A stretch of DNA of 7,649 nucleotides from Chloroflexota bacterium (GCA_025358235.1 JANYKH010000010.1:1-7649), one strand, 5' to 3'; counted from the first letter of the stretch, positions 1 to 6,737 are shown. The notes: a model not told the origin generated them from the letters alone. Numbers and translations are program-made.

Positions 1-263
1 TGGTCGTGGTGATCGTCACCGTTAACGGGCAGACTGATAAATTGGTTGGCCGTCCGGATATTATAACCCGCGGCTTTGTGGATACCCGTGATTTTCATGA
101 CATGCTTGAATCCAGCCGTGATATTCTGCTGGAAACCCTGGATCAGGGCCATCCTTCAGATGTCGCCTTTGTGAACCAGAAAGTTAAGGATGTTTTGGAA
201 CGGTACTACTACGATCAGACCAAGCGGCACCCCATGATTCTGCCGTTTGTGGTAAACGTGTAA
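1..263 (+). CDS. rnj: Ribonuclease J, C-terminal fragment (5' end outside window)
   Basis: This is the last 87 or so codons of an RNase J gene, read in the frame that starts at position 3 and ends at TAA 261-263. RNase J is a metallo-beta-lactamase/beta-CASP ribonuclease with endo- and 5'-3' exonuclease activity in RNA decay and maturation. Only the C-terminal domain is present, so the catalytic metal site is out of view. Recognition rests on the run of valines, then GRPDIITRGFV, the helix with residues ESSRDILLETL, and the ending KRHPMILPFVVNV, which match the usual RNase J tail (the family typically ends RRPMILPVV-V). The open frame reaches the window edge without a start, so internal GTG codons near position 6 should not be taken as the true start. 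ftsK follows after 6 nt on the same strand, so the two are probably co-transcribed. In Bacillus, rnjB similarly lies close to spoIIIE. Confidence 0.9.
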   Translation, partial: VVVIVTVNGQTDKLVGRPDIITRGFVDTRDFHDMLESSRDILLETLDQGHPSDVAFVNQKVKDVLERYYYDQTKRHPMILPFVVNV

Positions 264-269
264 GATTAT

Positions 270-2459
270 ATGGCCAAAAAAGCAGGCAAGAAGCGCGAAA
301 AACGTAACGGTTCGGCTGGTGGGTGGTTCGGGCGCTTCCTGATGTGGAAACCCGTCCGGTTCGCCATTTTAGCGGGCGTGGTTGTAGTCATTATCATTTT
401 GCTGTGGCCGGTAATTTCTGCTTTCGGCCAGTCGTTGTTAACGACCTTCGGCTGGGGCATCGTTCTCCTGGAAGCGGCAGTCGCCGCAATCGCAATCTGG
501 ATTGCCCTTCGGCGCGCCAGGTCATTCCTGGTTCATTTCAACCGCTGGTTCGGGGCATTTACACTCGGTCTGGCGGTGTGGGGTATCCTTGCTTTCGCCG
601 GTCAGGGCGGCACTTTCGGTGACGCTGTTGCCGCCAAAGACGGATTAGCCGTCTGGGGCGTTCTGCGCATAATAGGGCTGCTTGTTCTTGGGCTTATATT
701 GATATGGCCCACTATTGCCTGGAACATGTTTCTGGGCCTGATACAGTCCATTCGCGCCCGACAAAGAACTGCTAAAACTCCCACGGCAGCGGAAGCTGCC
801 GATACACTCCCCACGCCGGCTGCCCCCAATACCGCTCCGGTTACCCCCGGAACGGGATCACCTATTCCCGCCCTAAAAAAGGTTCTTTCTCCCCGCAACA
901 AATCAACCCTCCCCAAAGATTCCACCGGCGGAGAGTCTCCCAAAGAACTGAAACAGGTGGCCCAGGAAGTCTGGAAAAAGTACGGGATGGCTGGTGGCGT
1001 AACGGTGGATGGGTGGCGTTTGCCGCCCATAGATATCCTGGATAAAACTGTTGAAGTAGAATTCAGCGAAGCCGATAACCAGCGCCGCGCCAGGCTCATT
1101 GAAGAATCTTTGCAGAGCTACGGCGTTGAAACCAAGGTTGTGCAGATCAATGTCGGTCCCACCGTTACCCAATTTGGCATTGAACCCGGTTGGGACCGCA
1201 AGTTTAAAGATATAAAAGAGAAAGACCGGGACGGCAACGTGAAAAGCCGGACTGAAGAAGTCTCCAAGACCAGGGTCAAAGTAGACCGCATTACTTCTCT
1301 CGCCAATGACATGGCCCTCGCCCTGGCCGCGCCGAGTTTGCGTATCGAAGCTCCAGTACCCGGCAAATCGATTGTCGGCATTGAAGTACCGAACACGGTA
1401 TCGGCTATGGTCAGCCTGCGCAGCGTGGTAGAGACCAGCGTTTTCCAGAAACTGGCTCCCAAGACGAAATTAGCGGTGGCCCTGGGTAAGGGCGCGGGCG
1501 GTGAAGCCGTTTCCGCTGACCTGGCCAAGATGCCCCACCTCCTTATCGCCGGCGCCACCGGCAGCGGTAAAACTGTCTGCTTGCAGACCCTTATCTGCTG
1601 CCTGTTGATGCACTGCACCCCCAATGATGTGCGCTTTGTGATGATCGACCCCAAACGTGTGGAACTGGTCACCTACGCCGCCATCCCCCACCTCGCCACT
1701 CCCGTTATCGTCGATCCGGCCAAGGCGCTGAACGCTCTTCGCTGGCTAAACTCGGAGATGGACCGCCGCTATCAGAAATTGGCCGCTGACGGTGCCCGCA
1801 ACATTGAAGGTTATAACAAGGACCGCAAAGGCGAGGACAGAATGCCTTTTATTGTCCTGGTCATTGACGAACTCGCTGACCTCATGATGGCCGGTTTTGA
1901 CGAGACAGAGACGATTATCTGCCGTCTGGCCCAGTTGGCCCGCGCTATCGGCATCCACCTGGTCGTCGCTACCCAGCGTCCTTCGGTAGATGTTATTACC
2001 GGCCTAATCAAGGCTAACTTCCCCACCCGCATCAGTTTTGCTGTCACCTCCCAGGTAGACTCCCGCACGATTCTTGATAACGTCGGCGCGGAAAAACTGC
2101 TGGGCAAGGGCGATATGCTTTACATGCCTACGGATGCGGCTAAACCAAAGCGCTTACAGGGCGTTTTTCTCTCTGATCCTGAAATGGAAAGGTTGGTCTA
2201 TTTCTGGTCCAGCCAGAATAAACAGCCAAGCGGCGAGATTAAAATAACCCCAATTGAAATCCCGGACGATGCCGAGGCAAGGGGCACTGAAGACCCCCTG
2301 ATGGATACCGTTCGCGCCCTGTCCGATGAGCATTCCGGGCATCTGTCCACTTCGTTCTTACAACGGAAACTTCACATCGGCTATCCCCGCGCCGCGCGAC
2401 TGATGGAAGATTATGAGGCCGAACACGGTCCCGTGCCCGAACCCGAGATTCCTGAATAA
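270..2459 (+). CDS. ftsK: DNA translocase FtsK/SpoIIIE
   Basis: This encodes a 729-residue membrane-anchored, ATP-driven double-stranded DNA pump that clears the chromosome terminus from the division septum and normally works with XerCD recombination at dif. A lysine/arginine-rich cytoplasmic tail (1-30) precedes four predicted membrane helices at about 31-50, 60-80, 94-111 and 126-150. A short Pro/Thr/Ala-rich linker (about 165-215) follows. The motor begins near 255 with the alpha domain (VVQINVGPTVTQFGIEPG, 290-307). The beta domain has Walker A GATGSGKT (428-435), Walker B IVLVIDELADL with D533 and E534, and the family stretch ILDNVGAEKLLGKGD (601-615). The C-terminal winged-helix gamma domain (about 675-718) carries LQRKLHIGYPRAARLM and would read polar DNA signals. 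Length and architecture are complete. A charged insertion lies at about 311-333. The ATG at 270 is chosen because it keeps the basic tail, although no good Shine-Dalgarno precedes it; the next ATG (342) would remove that tail. Confidence 0.96.
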   Translation: MAKKAGKKREKRNGSAGGWFGRFLMWKPVRFAILAGVVVVIIILLWPVISAFGQSLLTTFGWGIVLLEAAVAAIAIWIALRRARSFLVHFNRWFGAFTLGLAVWGILAFAGQGGTFGDAVAAKDGLAVWGVLRIIGLLVLGLILIWPTIAWNMFLGLIQSIRARQRTAKTPTAAEAADTLPTPAAPNTAPVTPGTGSPIPALKKVLSPRNKSTLPKDSTGGESPKELKQVAQEVWKKYGMAGGVTVDGWRLPPIDILDKTVEVEFSEADNQRRARLIEESLQSYGVETKVVQINVGPTVTQFGIEPGWDRKFKDIKEKDRDGNVKSRTEEVSKTRVKVDRITSLANDMALALAAPSLRIEAPVPGKSIVGIEVPNTVSAMVSLRSVVETSVFQKLAPKTKLAVALGKGAGGEAVSADLAKMPHLLIAGATGSGKTVCLQTLICCLLMHCTPNDVRFVMIDPKRVELVTYAAIPHLATPVIVDPAKALNALRWLNSEMDRRYQKLAADGARNIEGYNKDRKGEDRMPFIVLVIDELADLMMAGFDETETIICRLAQLARAIGIHLVVATQRPSVDVITGLIKANFPTRISFAVTSQVDSRTILDNVGAEKLLGKGDMLYMPTDAAKPKRLQGVFLSDPEMERLVYFWSSQNKQPSGEIKITPIEIPDDAEARGTEDPLMDTVRALSDEHSGHLSTSFLQRKLHIGYPRAARLMEDYEAEHGPVPEPEIPE

Positions 2460-2499
2460 AATGCCGAAAACCGGGAATAAGTGAACAAAAGAAGACAAC

Positions 2500-2528
2500 A
2501 AAAAACGCCGGTCGAACCGGCGTTTTTT
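2500..2528. terminator. Bidirectional intrinsic terminator between convergent genes
   Basis: This is a perfect palindrome. Six A residues (2500-2505) and CGCCGGT (2506-2512) pair with ACCGGCG (2516-2522) and six T residues (2523-2528) around a 3-nt CGA loop. The GC stem is flanked by an A-tract on one side and a T-tract on the other, so it reads as a rho-independent terminator on both strands. It lies 41 nt past the ftsK stop and 68 nt past the stop of the opposing small gene, so it probably ends both transcripts. Confidence 0.95.
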
Positions 2529-2595
2529 ACTTTAATCAGTCAGGGGTTGTTAAATTCCTGATCGCTTAAACCCGAACCAGCAGTGAAAAGCCGTT

Positions 2596-2808
2596 CTAGT
2601 TTGCAGGGACGACACAGCAATCGGGAACGGGGGCTTGGACGGGTTCCACAACAGGCGCAGCCCCGGAACCGCAGCAGGAAGAGGATGTGGATATTCCAAT
2701 CGGACAAGTCGGTGAGGTAGCTTCACGGGCAGCCGCTACCTTGTAGAAGGTAAAAGCGCCGATTCCGACGACAACCACCAGGGCCAGTGCAATTAAACTG
2801 CGTTTCAT
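2596..2808 (-). CDS. Small exported or membrane-anchored cysteine-rich peptide, unknown function
   Basis: This 70-residue protein is not recognised from any family I know. It starts MKRS, followed by a hydrophobic helix (about 4-22), and a possible signal-peptidase site lies after the A-A-A at 25-27. It could equally be a single-span anchor with its C-terminus outside. The remaining roughly 43 residues are rich in Ser, Pro, Val and Ala and contain five cysteines: C35, the vicinal pair C45-C46 (SSCCGSG) and the vicinal pair C64-C65 (PDCCVVPAN at the extreme C-terminus). There is no lipobox. Vicinal pairs could bind a metal or form disulfides, but that is speculation. Reality of the gene is supported by GGAG 6 nt before the ATG, a TTGAAA/TATATT promoter upstream, and the shared terminator downstream. 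It is convergent with ftsK and downstream of the synthetase gene. Confidence 0.75.
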   Translation of the reverse strand: MKRSLIALALVVVVGIGAFTFYKVAAAREATSPTCPIGISTSSSCCGSGAAPVVEPVQAPVPDCCVVPAN

Positions 2809-2814
2809 CGAGGT

Positions 2815-2819
2815 CTCCG
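2815..2819 (-). promoter_or_regulatory. Ribosome binding site of the small cysteine-rich gene
   Basis: On the minus strand the sequence CGGAG, with core GGAG at 2818-2815, sits 6 nt ahead of the ATG at 2808-2806. The spacing is suitable for a Shine-Dalgarno site. It is one of the main reasons to accept this short reading frame as a gene and to choose this start. Confidence 0.75.
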
Positions 2820-2857
2820 CACCACATACTTACTCAGCCAAACCAGGTACCTTAAAC

Positions 2858-2887
2858 AATATAACACCGGCCCCCGCTGTCTTTCAA
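2858..2887 (-). promoter_or_regulatory. Sigma-70-like promoter of the small cysteine-rich gene
   Basis: Reading the minus strand, a -35 box TTGAAA (2887-2882) is followed after 18 nt by a -10 box TATATT (2863-2858). Each box matches 5 of 6 consensus bases, and the -10 is preceded by TGT, giving an extended -10. Transcription would start near 2851, leaving a leader of about 43 nt before the ATG. The -10 box overlaps the left arm of the 2860-2919 inverted repeat, so a repressor or a hairpin there could affect initiation. Confidence 0.6.
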
Positions 2888-2919
2888 TAGAACCTTGGTC
2901 AGCAGATACCGGTGTTATA
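2860..2919. repeat. Perfect 11-bp inverted repeat with a nested second stem
   Basis: The arm TATAACACCGG (2860-2870) is the exact reverse complement of CCGGTGTTATA (2909-2919). Inside it, on the same dyad axis, GCTG (2876-2879) pairs with CAGC (2900-2903), separated from the outer stem by a symmetric 5-nt by 5-nt internal loop. On the minus strand it begins 34 nt after the synthetase stop and is followed by TTGTTTAAGG, so it could form a 3' hairpin acting as a weak terminator for that gene. Its left arm also overlaps the -10 of the small gene, so an operator is an alternative role. Confidence 0.65.
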
Positions 2920-2952
2920 AATATTTAAGACTATTACAATTTCAATTTTGCG

Positions 2953-5643
2953 CTATTTCAGCATGATGCGCGCGTCGACGATCCAGTAACCTTCACCGTC
3001 AGGCATAACTTTCACCGGATTAAAATCCAGCTCGCTTATCTGCGGTATGTCTTCTACCATCGCGGACAACCTTAGCAGCAGGTCTTCCACTGAAGATGTA
3101 TCGCTGGGGGCCGCTCCCCGGAATCCTTCGAATAGCTTGGTCATTTTTATCGAATGGACCAGGTCGTGCGCGTCGCTGTCAGTCAGCGGATGCAGCTTTA
3201 TAGCGACATCCTTGATTAACTCGGTGTAGACGCCGCCGATGCCGAACATGATGACTGGACCGAATGACGGGTCTTGCGTCACGCCGACTATCGCTTCGAT
3301 GCCGCCCTTAACCATGCGTTGGATAGTCACTCCCTGCATTTCCTTGGCGCGGTTAATTGCTGCCAGTTTACTCTTGATTTGTTTGAATGCGGCTTTTACT
3401 TCCGCTTCGGAGTTCACATCCAGGATTACGCCGCCCACGTCGCTCTTATGCGAAATGGTATCCGATGCTAGCTTAATGGCCACCGGGAAACCGGCCTTGC
3501 TTGCGGCCTGTGCCGCCGATTCAGGAGTATCGGCGAAGACGATTTCCGCAAATTTAATGCCGTAACAGGCAAGCAGTTCGGCGATTTCCGGCATGCTCAG
3601 CCAGAGAGGCCGGTGAGTGCTGCGGGTCAAAGCTTCATCGATTAACTTCAGGGCTTTCTCGCGCTTGATACCGGTAAACTTGGGAATCTTACCGCCGATC
3701 TTCTTCCGCAGTTCGTCATATTCAATCGCTCGAGCCAGCGCATTGATGGCGCTTTCCGGGAACAGGTAGCAGGGCACGCCCATGCCGGCCTGTACGCCGC
3801 GCTGGCCCATAAAACAAGCCATCAAGGGTTTCTTCGCCTTTTGGAAGGCGGGTGCCACTCGGGCAATCGCATGCGCGATACTTTCTGAGTTGGTCAATAT
3901 CGGCGGCGCAAAAATAAGCAGCGCCGCATCCACACCCGGATCAGCCGCGGTTACTCTCAAAGCGTGTTCAAACTCGTCGTCGCCGGCTCCGGCAGTGAGG
4001 TCCAGCGGGTTATTTAACGGCACATCCCGTTTTATGCCCGCCTTAAGCGCCAATAAAGATTCCGGGCTGTAAGTAGAGAGTTCAAGCCCCAGGTTGGAAC
4101 AGGCGTCCGCCGCGATGATTCCCGGTCCGCCGCCGTTAGTCACTATGGCAACACGTCGTCCTGCCGGGATTGGCTGGTTGGCCAGCAAACCGGCAACGTC
4201 AAATAACTCTTCGATGGCATTCACACGCACGATTCCAGCTTCTCGGAAAAGAGCGTCCGTTACTTCACTTGAAGCCGCCAGAGATCCCGTGTGCGATGAA
4301 GCCGCATGAGAACCAGCAGGCGTCCTTCCGCCTTTCACCACCAGAATTGGCTTTTTTGGGGAAACTGCGCGGGCAATGCGACTGAACCTCCTTGCGTTCC
4401 CTACCGCTTCCAGGTACAGCAGAATGACGTCAGTGCGCGGGTCCTGCCCCCAGTATTCCAGCATGTCGTTGGGTGAAACATCGGCGCGGTTGCCCACGCT
4501 GACAAAGGATGAAATGCCCATGTTCAAAGAACTGGCGTATTCCAGCACCACCAGGCCCATCGCGCCACTTTGGGAAAGGAATGCTACGTTGCCGGCCGGC
4601 GGGTAGATGGGAGAAAAGGTAGCGTTCATGCTTGTTGTCAGGTCCGTGTTGATTACGCCCATGCAGTTCGGCCCGACCAGGCGCATGCCGTGGCCGAAGG
4701 CTATATCCCGTAGGTCTTTCTCGCGGGCCGCGCCTTCCGGTCCCCGTTCCTTAAAACCGTCGGAAATTACGATCAGGCTCTTGACGCCTTTCCGCCCGCA
4801 CTCGTCAGCCACCCGCGAGACCAGTTTGGCCGGTACGACTATCAAACCAAGGTCAACCGGGCCCGGAATATCTATTACAGACGGATAAGATTTCACGCTC
4901 ATTATGGATTCGGCCGTGGGATTCACCGGGTAAACCACCCCGGAAAAGTTGTTCTGCATGATGCATTTGAAAATCAGATTGCCCAGTGACTTGGGATCGC
5001 GTGACGCCCCAATAACCGCGATGGAATGGGGGTACAGCAGCTTGTGAATCGAGTTGATATTGGTTTCGCTTTCCCTGGCTTCTTCTTTTTCGGTCAGGGC
5101 TTTTGTCCGGGCAAGCGGAACCGTAAGCCGAGTTACGCCGGAATCGTTCGTCCGTTCTACGTTGAATCCGAAGCTCTTGAACGCATCGAGGAACCCCTCG
5201 TCCGCGGGAATTTCAGCTTTGAAACTGGTAATGCCGTTTTCTTTAGCTACCGTTGCCAGCCAGGCCATCATCGCATTGCCGATGCCCCGCCCCCGGTAGG
5301 CCTCATCCGTGATAAAGGCTACTCTGGCGGTCTCTCTCCGCGGCAGACGGTAATAGCGCCCCACAGAGACAATCAAAGGCTTGCCGTTTTTGTTAATCTC
5401 GGTGACAAAGGCGAAAGTATTACGGTAATCTACGCGGCAGAACCGTTCCGCCTGCTCCACTCTGAAATCCTGGGGAAAGTAACGGAACTTGGCATAACTC
5501 GGTTCAACGCTGATCCGGTTTATAAAATCCACCCATTCTTTCACATCGTCCGGTTTTATGGGACGTATCAGCGCGGTAGAACCGTCCTTGAGCAGAACCT
5601 CTTTCTCATATTTAACGGGATATACAGCTACTTCATTAGCCAT
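2953..5643 (-). CDS. GNAT acetyltransferase fused to ADP-forming acyl-CoA synthetase (reversed Pat-like order)
   Basis: This 896-residue cytoplasmic protein has an N-terminal GNAT domain (about 14-176) with the acetyl-CoA pyrophosphate-binding motif RGRGIG (117-122). After a linker comes a complete NDP-forming acyl-CoA synthetase. Its parts are the CoA-binding Rossmann domain (about 202-330, VIGASRDPKSLGN at 210-222), the ligase domains (about 350-640, SHTGS with H451, NGGGPG at 503-508) and a C-terminal ATP-grasp domain (about 667-896, SHKSDVGGV with H732, FGIGGVYTE at 800-808, DFNP at 873-876). The synthetase half would catalyse acyl-CoA + ADP + Pi to acid + CoA + ATP through phosphohistidines, and both expected histidines are present. 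Salmonella Pat carries GNAT at the C-terminus; this order resembles Streptomyces PatA. It may be an energy-conserving enzyme, a protein lysine acetyltransferase, or both. The ATG at 5643 is supported by GGAG 8 nt upstream. It probably has its own promoter. Confidence 0.93.
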   Translation of the reverse strand: MANEVAVYPVKYEKEVLLKDGSTALIRPIKPDDVKEWVDFINRISVEPSYAKFRYFPQDFRVEQAERFCRVDYRNTFAFVTEINKNGKPLIVSVGRYYRLPRRETARVAFITDEAYRGRGIGNAMMAWLATVAKENGITSFKAEIPADEGFLDAFKSFGFNVERTNDSGVTRLTVPLARTKALTEKEEARESETNINSIHKLLYPHSIAVIGASRDPKSLGNLIFKCIMQNNFSGVVYPVNPTAESIMSVKSYPSVIDIPGPVDLGLIVVPAKLVSRVADECGRKGVKSLIVISDGFKERGPEGAAREKDLRDIAFGHGMRLVGPNCMGVINTDLTTSMNATFSPIYPPAGNVAFLSQSGAMGLVVLEYASSLNMGISSFVSVGNRADVSPNDMLEYWGQDPRTDVILLYLEAVGNARRFSRIARAVSPKKPILVVKGGRTPAGSHAASSHTGSLAASSEVTDALFREAGIVRVNAIEELFDVAGLLANQPIPAGRRVAIVTNGGGPGIIAADACSNLGLELSTYSPESLLALKAGIKRDVPLNNPLDLTAGAGDDEFEHALRVTAADPGVDAALLIFAPPILTNSESIAHAIARVAPAFQKAKKPLMACFMGQRGVQAGMGVPCYLFPESAINALARAIEYDELRKKIGGKIPKFTGIKREKALKLIDEALTRSTHRPLWLSMPEIAELLACYGIKFAEIVFADTPESAAQAASKAGFPVAIKLASDTISHKSDVGGVILDVNSEAEVKAAFKQIKSKLAAINRAKEMQGVTIQRMVKGGIEAIVGVTQDPSFGPVIMFGIGGVYTELIKDVAIKLHPLTDSDAHDLVHSIKMTKLFEGFRGAAPSDTSSVEDLLLRLSAMVEDIPQISELDFNPVKVMPDGEGYWIVDARIMLK

Positions 5644-5651
5644 GATTTACA

Positions 5652-5656
5652 CTCCG
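5652..5656 (-). promoter_or_regulatory. Ribosome binding site of the GNAT-synthetase gene
   Basis: On the minus strand CGGAG, with core GGAG at 5655-5652, lies 8 nt before the ATG at 5643-5641. It supports this ATG as the translation start, placing the GNAT domain about 13 residues into the protein as expected. Confidence 0.75.
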
Positions 5657-5673
5657 AAAATACCATTTGGTGA

Positions 5674-5682
5674 ATTATAACA
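5674..5682 (-). promoter_or_regulatory. Extended -10 promoter of the GNAT-synthetase gene
   Basis: The minus strand reads TGTTATAAT (5682-5674), a perfect TATAAT preceded by the TGn extension. No clear TTGACA-like box is found 16-18 nt upstream (the sequence there is TTCCCGTT), which fits an extended -10 promoter that depends less on a -35. The start would be near 5667, with a leader of about 24 nt. The core GTGTTATA is identical to that at the small gene's promoter. Confidence 0.55.
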
Positions 5683-5879
5683 CTGTAGGTGGATGAACGG
5701 GAAAGTTGCACATTGAAATATTGGGCGAAGTCCGCTAAAGCAATGCAACGATTGCTCAATTAGTTAGTCAGTCGTTGTCATCTTTAGGTCAATTCTGAAA
5801 ATTGGCGCAATTTATGGGCACAGTGAGAACTGAAGCGCCGGAGTATTTATGGTGAAACAGGCTCTGCGTACACCCGGAT

Positions 5880-6737
5880 TTATAGATATTCCTGCACGAG
5901 AGACTTAACTTTCGTTGGGTCTATTTCCTGTTTGACCAGCGGGCCGGTCACATGCGCCAGAAGACCTGTCTCAAATGCCGGACGAACGTGGCGGTAAATG
6001 ATGCCGATCGGTATCCGGTCCTCCCACTCAAGCGCTTTGCTGAAAGCCATGTTGCGGTCTTCAGGATTATAATTAGGATCGTCGCTGACCTTATAAACGC
6101 GTTCTTTGTACCACGTGAAAGTGTTCTTGTGATTGAAGCTGACACATGGCTGCAATATGTCGATGAAAGCAAAACCTTTATGATTGATCGCAGTTTTGAT
6201 CATCGAACTCAGGTGCTCGATATCACCTGCAAAACCGCGGATTACCAGTGAACAATCTGAGGCTATAGCCAGCGCCAGCGGATTAAGCTTTGGGCCAGAA
6301 CCTTCCGGTGATGTGCGACTCACATAACCCGGATCGCTAGTTGGCGAGGCCTGTCCTTTAGTCAGGGCATAGACCTGGTTATCATGGACCAGATAGGTCA
6401 TTGTCACATTTCGGTTCATCGCAGCTATAAAATGGTTGCCCCCCTCGCCGAACCCATCACCGTCCCCTCCCATGCACAGCACCGTTAGAGCCGGATTACA
6501 TATCTTCGCAGCCTGGGCCGCGGGCAGCGCCCGCCCGTGCAGTTCGTTTAAAACGTTGCCTTTCAAATAATGTGGGAATTTTCCCGCCTGTCCTATGCCG
6601 GATACCATCAGGATCTGGTGCGGTTCCAAATTCAGATCAACTAGCGCCTTGCGCATGGCCCCCAGTATCCCGAAGTTGCCGCAACCCGGACACCAGGCGA
6701 TTGGAACGGCTTCTTTGTAGTCCAGTACCGTAACCAT
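5880..6737 (-). CDS. korB: 2-oxoacid:ferredoxin oxidoreductase, beta subunit (TPP-binding)
   Basis: This 285-residue subunit binds thiamine pyrophosphate and carries the electron-transfer cluster of the enzyme that turns a 2-oxoacid plus CoA into acyl-CoA, CO2 and reduced ferredoxin. It shows WCPGCGNFG (15-23, with C16 and C19), the HGRALP signature (67-72), the TPP/Mg motif GGDGDGFGEGGNH (90-102) ending at DNQVYALTKGQ (119-129), and LQPCVSFN (195-202, with C198). Length is normal for the short beta type. The family's other cluster cysteine, which usually follows GIG, is Gln50 here (GIGQAGKF), leaving three of the usual four ligands. The start ATG at 6737 abuts the korA stop (TAAATG) and is preceded by AGAGAGG 8 nt upstream inside korA. 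The substrate (2-oxoglutarate, pyruvate or branched-chain acids) cannot be decided from sequence alone. Confidence 0.93.
   Translation of the reverse strand: MVTVLDYKEAVPIAWCPGCGNFGILGAMRKALVDLNLEPHQILMVSGIGQAGKFPHYLKGNVLNELHGRALPAAQAAKICNPALTVLCMGGDGDGFGEGGNHFIAAMNRNVTMTYLVHDNQVYALTKGQASPTSDPGYVSRTSPEGSGPKLNPLALAIASDCSLVIRGFAGDIEHLSSMIKTAINHKGFAFIDILQPCVSFNHKNTFTWYKERVYKVSDDPNYNPEDRNMAFSKALEWEDRIPIGIIYRHVRPAFETGLLAHVTGPLVKQEIDPTKVKSLVQEYL

Larger units (their letters stand above)
5644..5879. other. Gene-free spacer between korB and the GNAT-synthetase gene
   Basis: These 236 nt contain the synthetase leader and promoter at the left end. The rest holds only weak symmetry: AGCAAT-6 nt-ATTGCT at 5739-5756 and AAATTG-GCG-CAATTT at 5799-5813. 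On the minus strand the second is followed by a short T-run and could be a feeble terminator after korB or an operator. No convincing terminator, RNA gene or credible reading frame was seen. The spacing suggests that korAB and the synthetase gene are separate transcription units. Confidence 0.5.

Noticed and set aside
1118..1672. 184-codon open frame on the minus strand, with similar ones at 602-1099 and 1811-2107
   Set aside because: All are antisense to ftsK, whose motifs are continuous across the whole region. The translated products are low-complexity Ser/Arg/Thr-rich shadows.
2860..2919. Inverted repeat as the end of a mobile element or an attachment site
   Set aside because: No transposase or integrase gene, no target duplication and no second copy of the arms elsewhere in the window.
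2913..2921. TGTTATAAA on the plus strand as a promoter reading into the 3' end of the synthetase gene
   Set aside because: It is a by-product of the inverted repeat arm. No matching -35 or gene lies downstream, so an antisense RNA is not supported.
5026..5673. 215-codon open frame on the plus strand
   Set aside because: It lies antisense to the N-terminal GNAT domain of the synthetase gene, has no recognisable domain, and its length is explained by the codon bias of the real gene.
5764..5792. TTGACC with GACTAA as a second minus-strand promoter for the synthetase gene
   Set aside because: The -35 is fair, but the -10 matches only 2 of 6 consensus bases at 17-nt spacing. The TGTTATAAT site is much better placed.
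5849..5908. 19-codon plus-strand frame starting MVKQAL in the spacer
   Set aside because: It is too short, overlaps the 3' end of korB in antisense and has no clear ribosome binding site.
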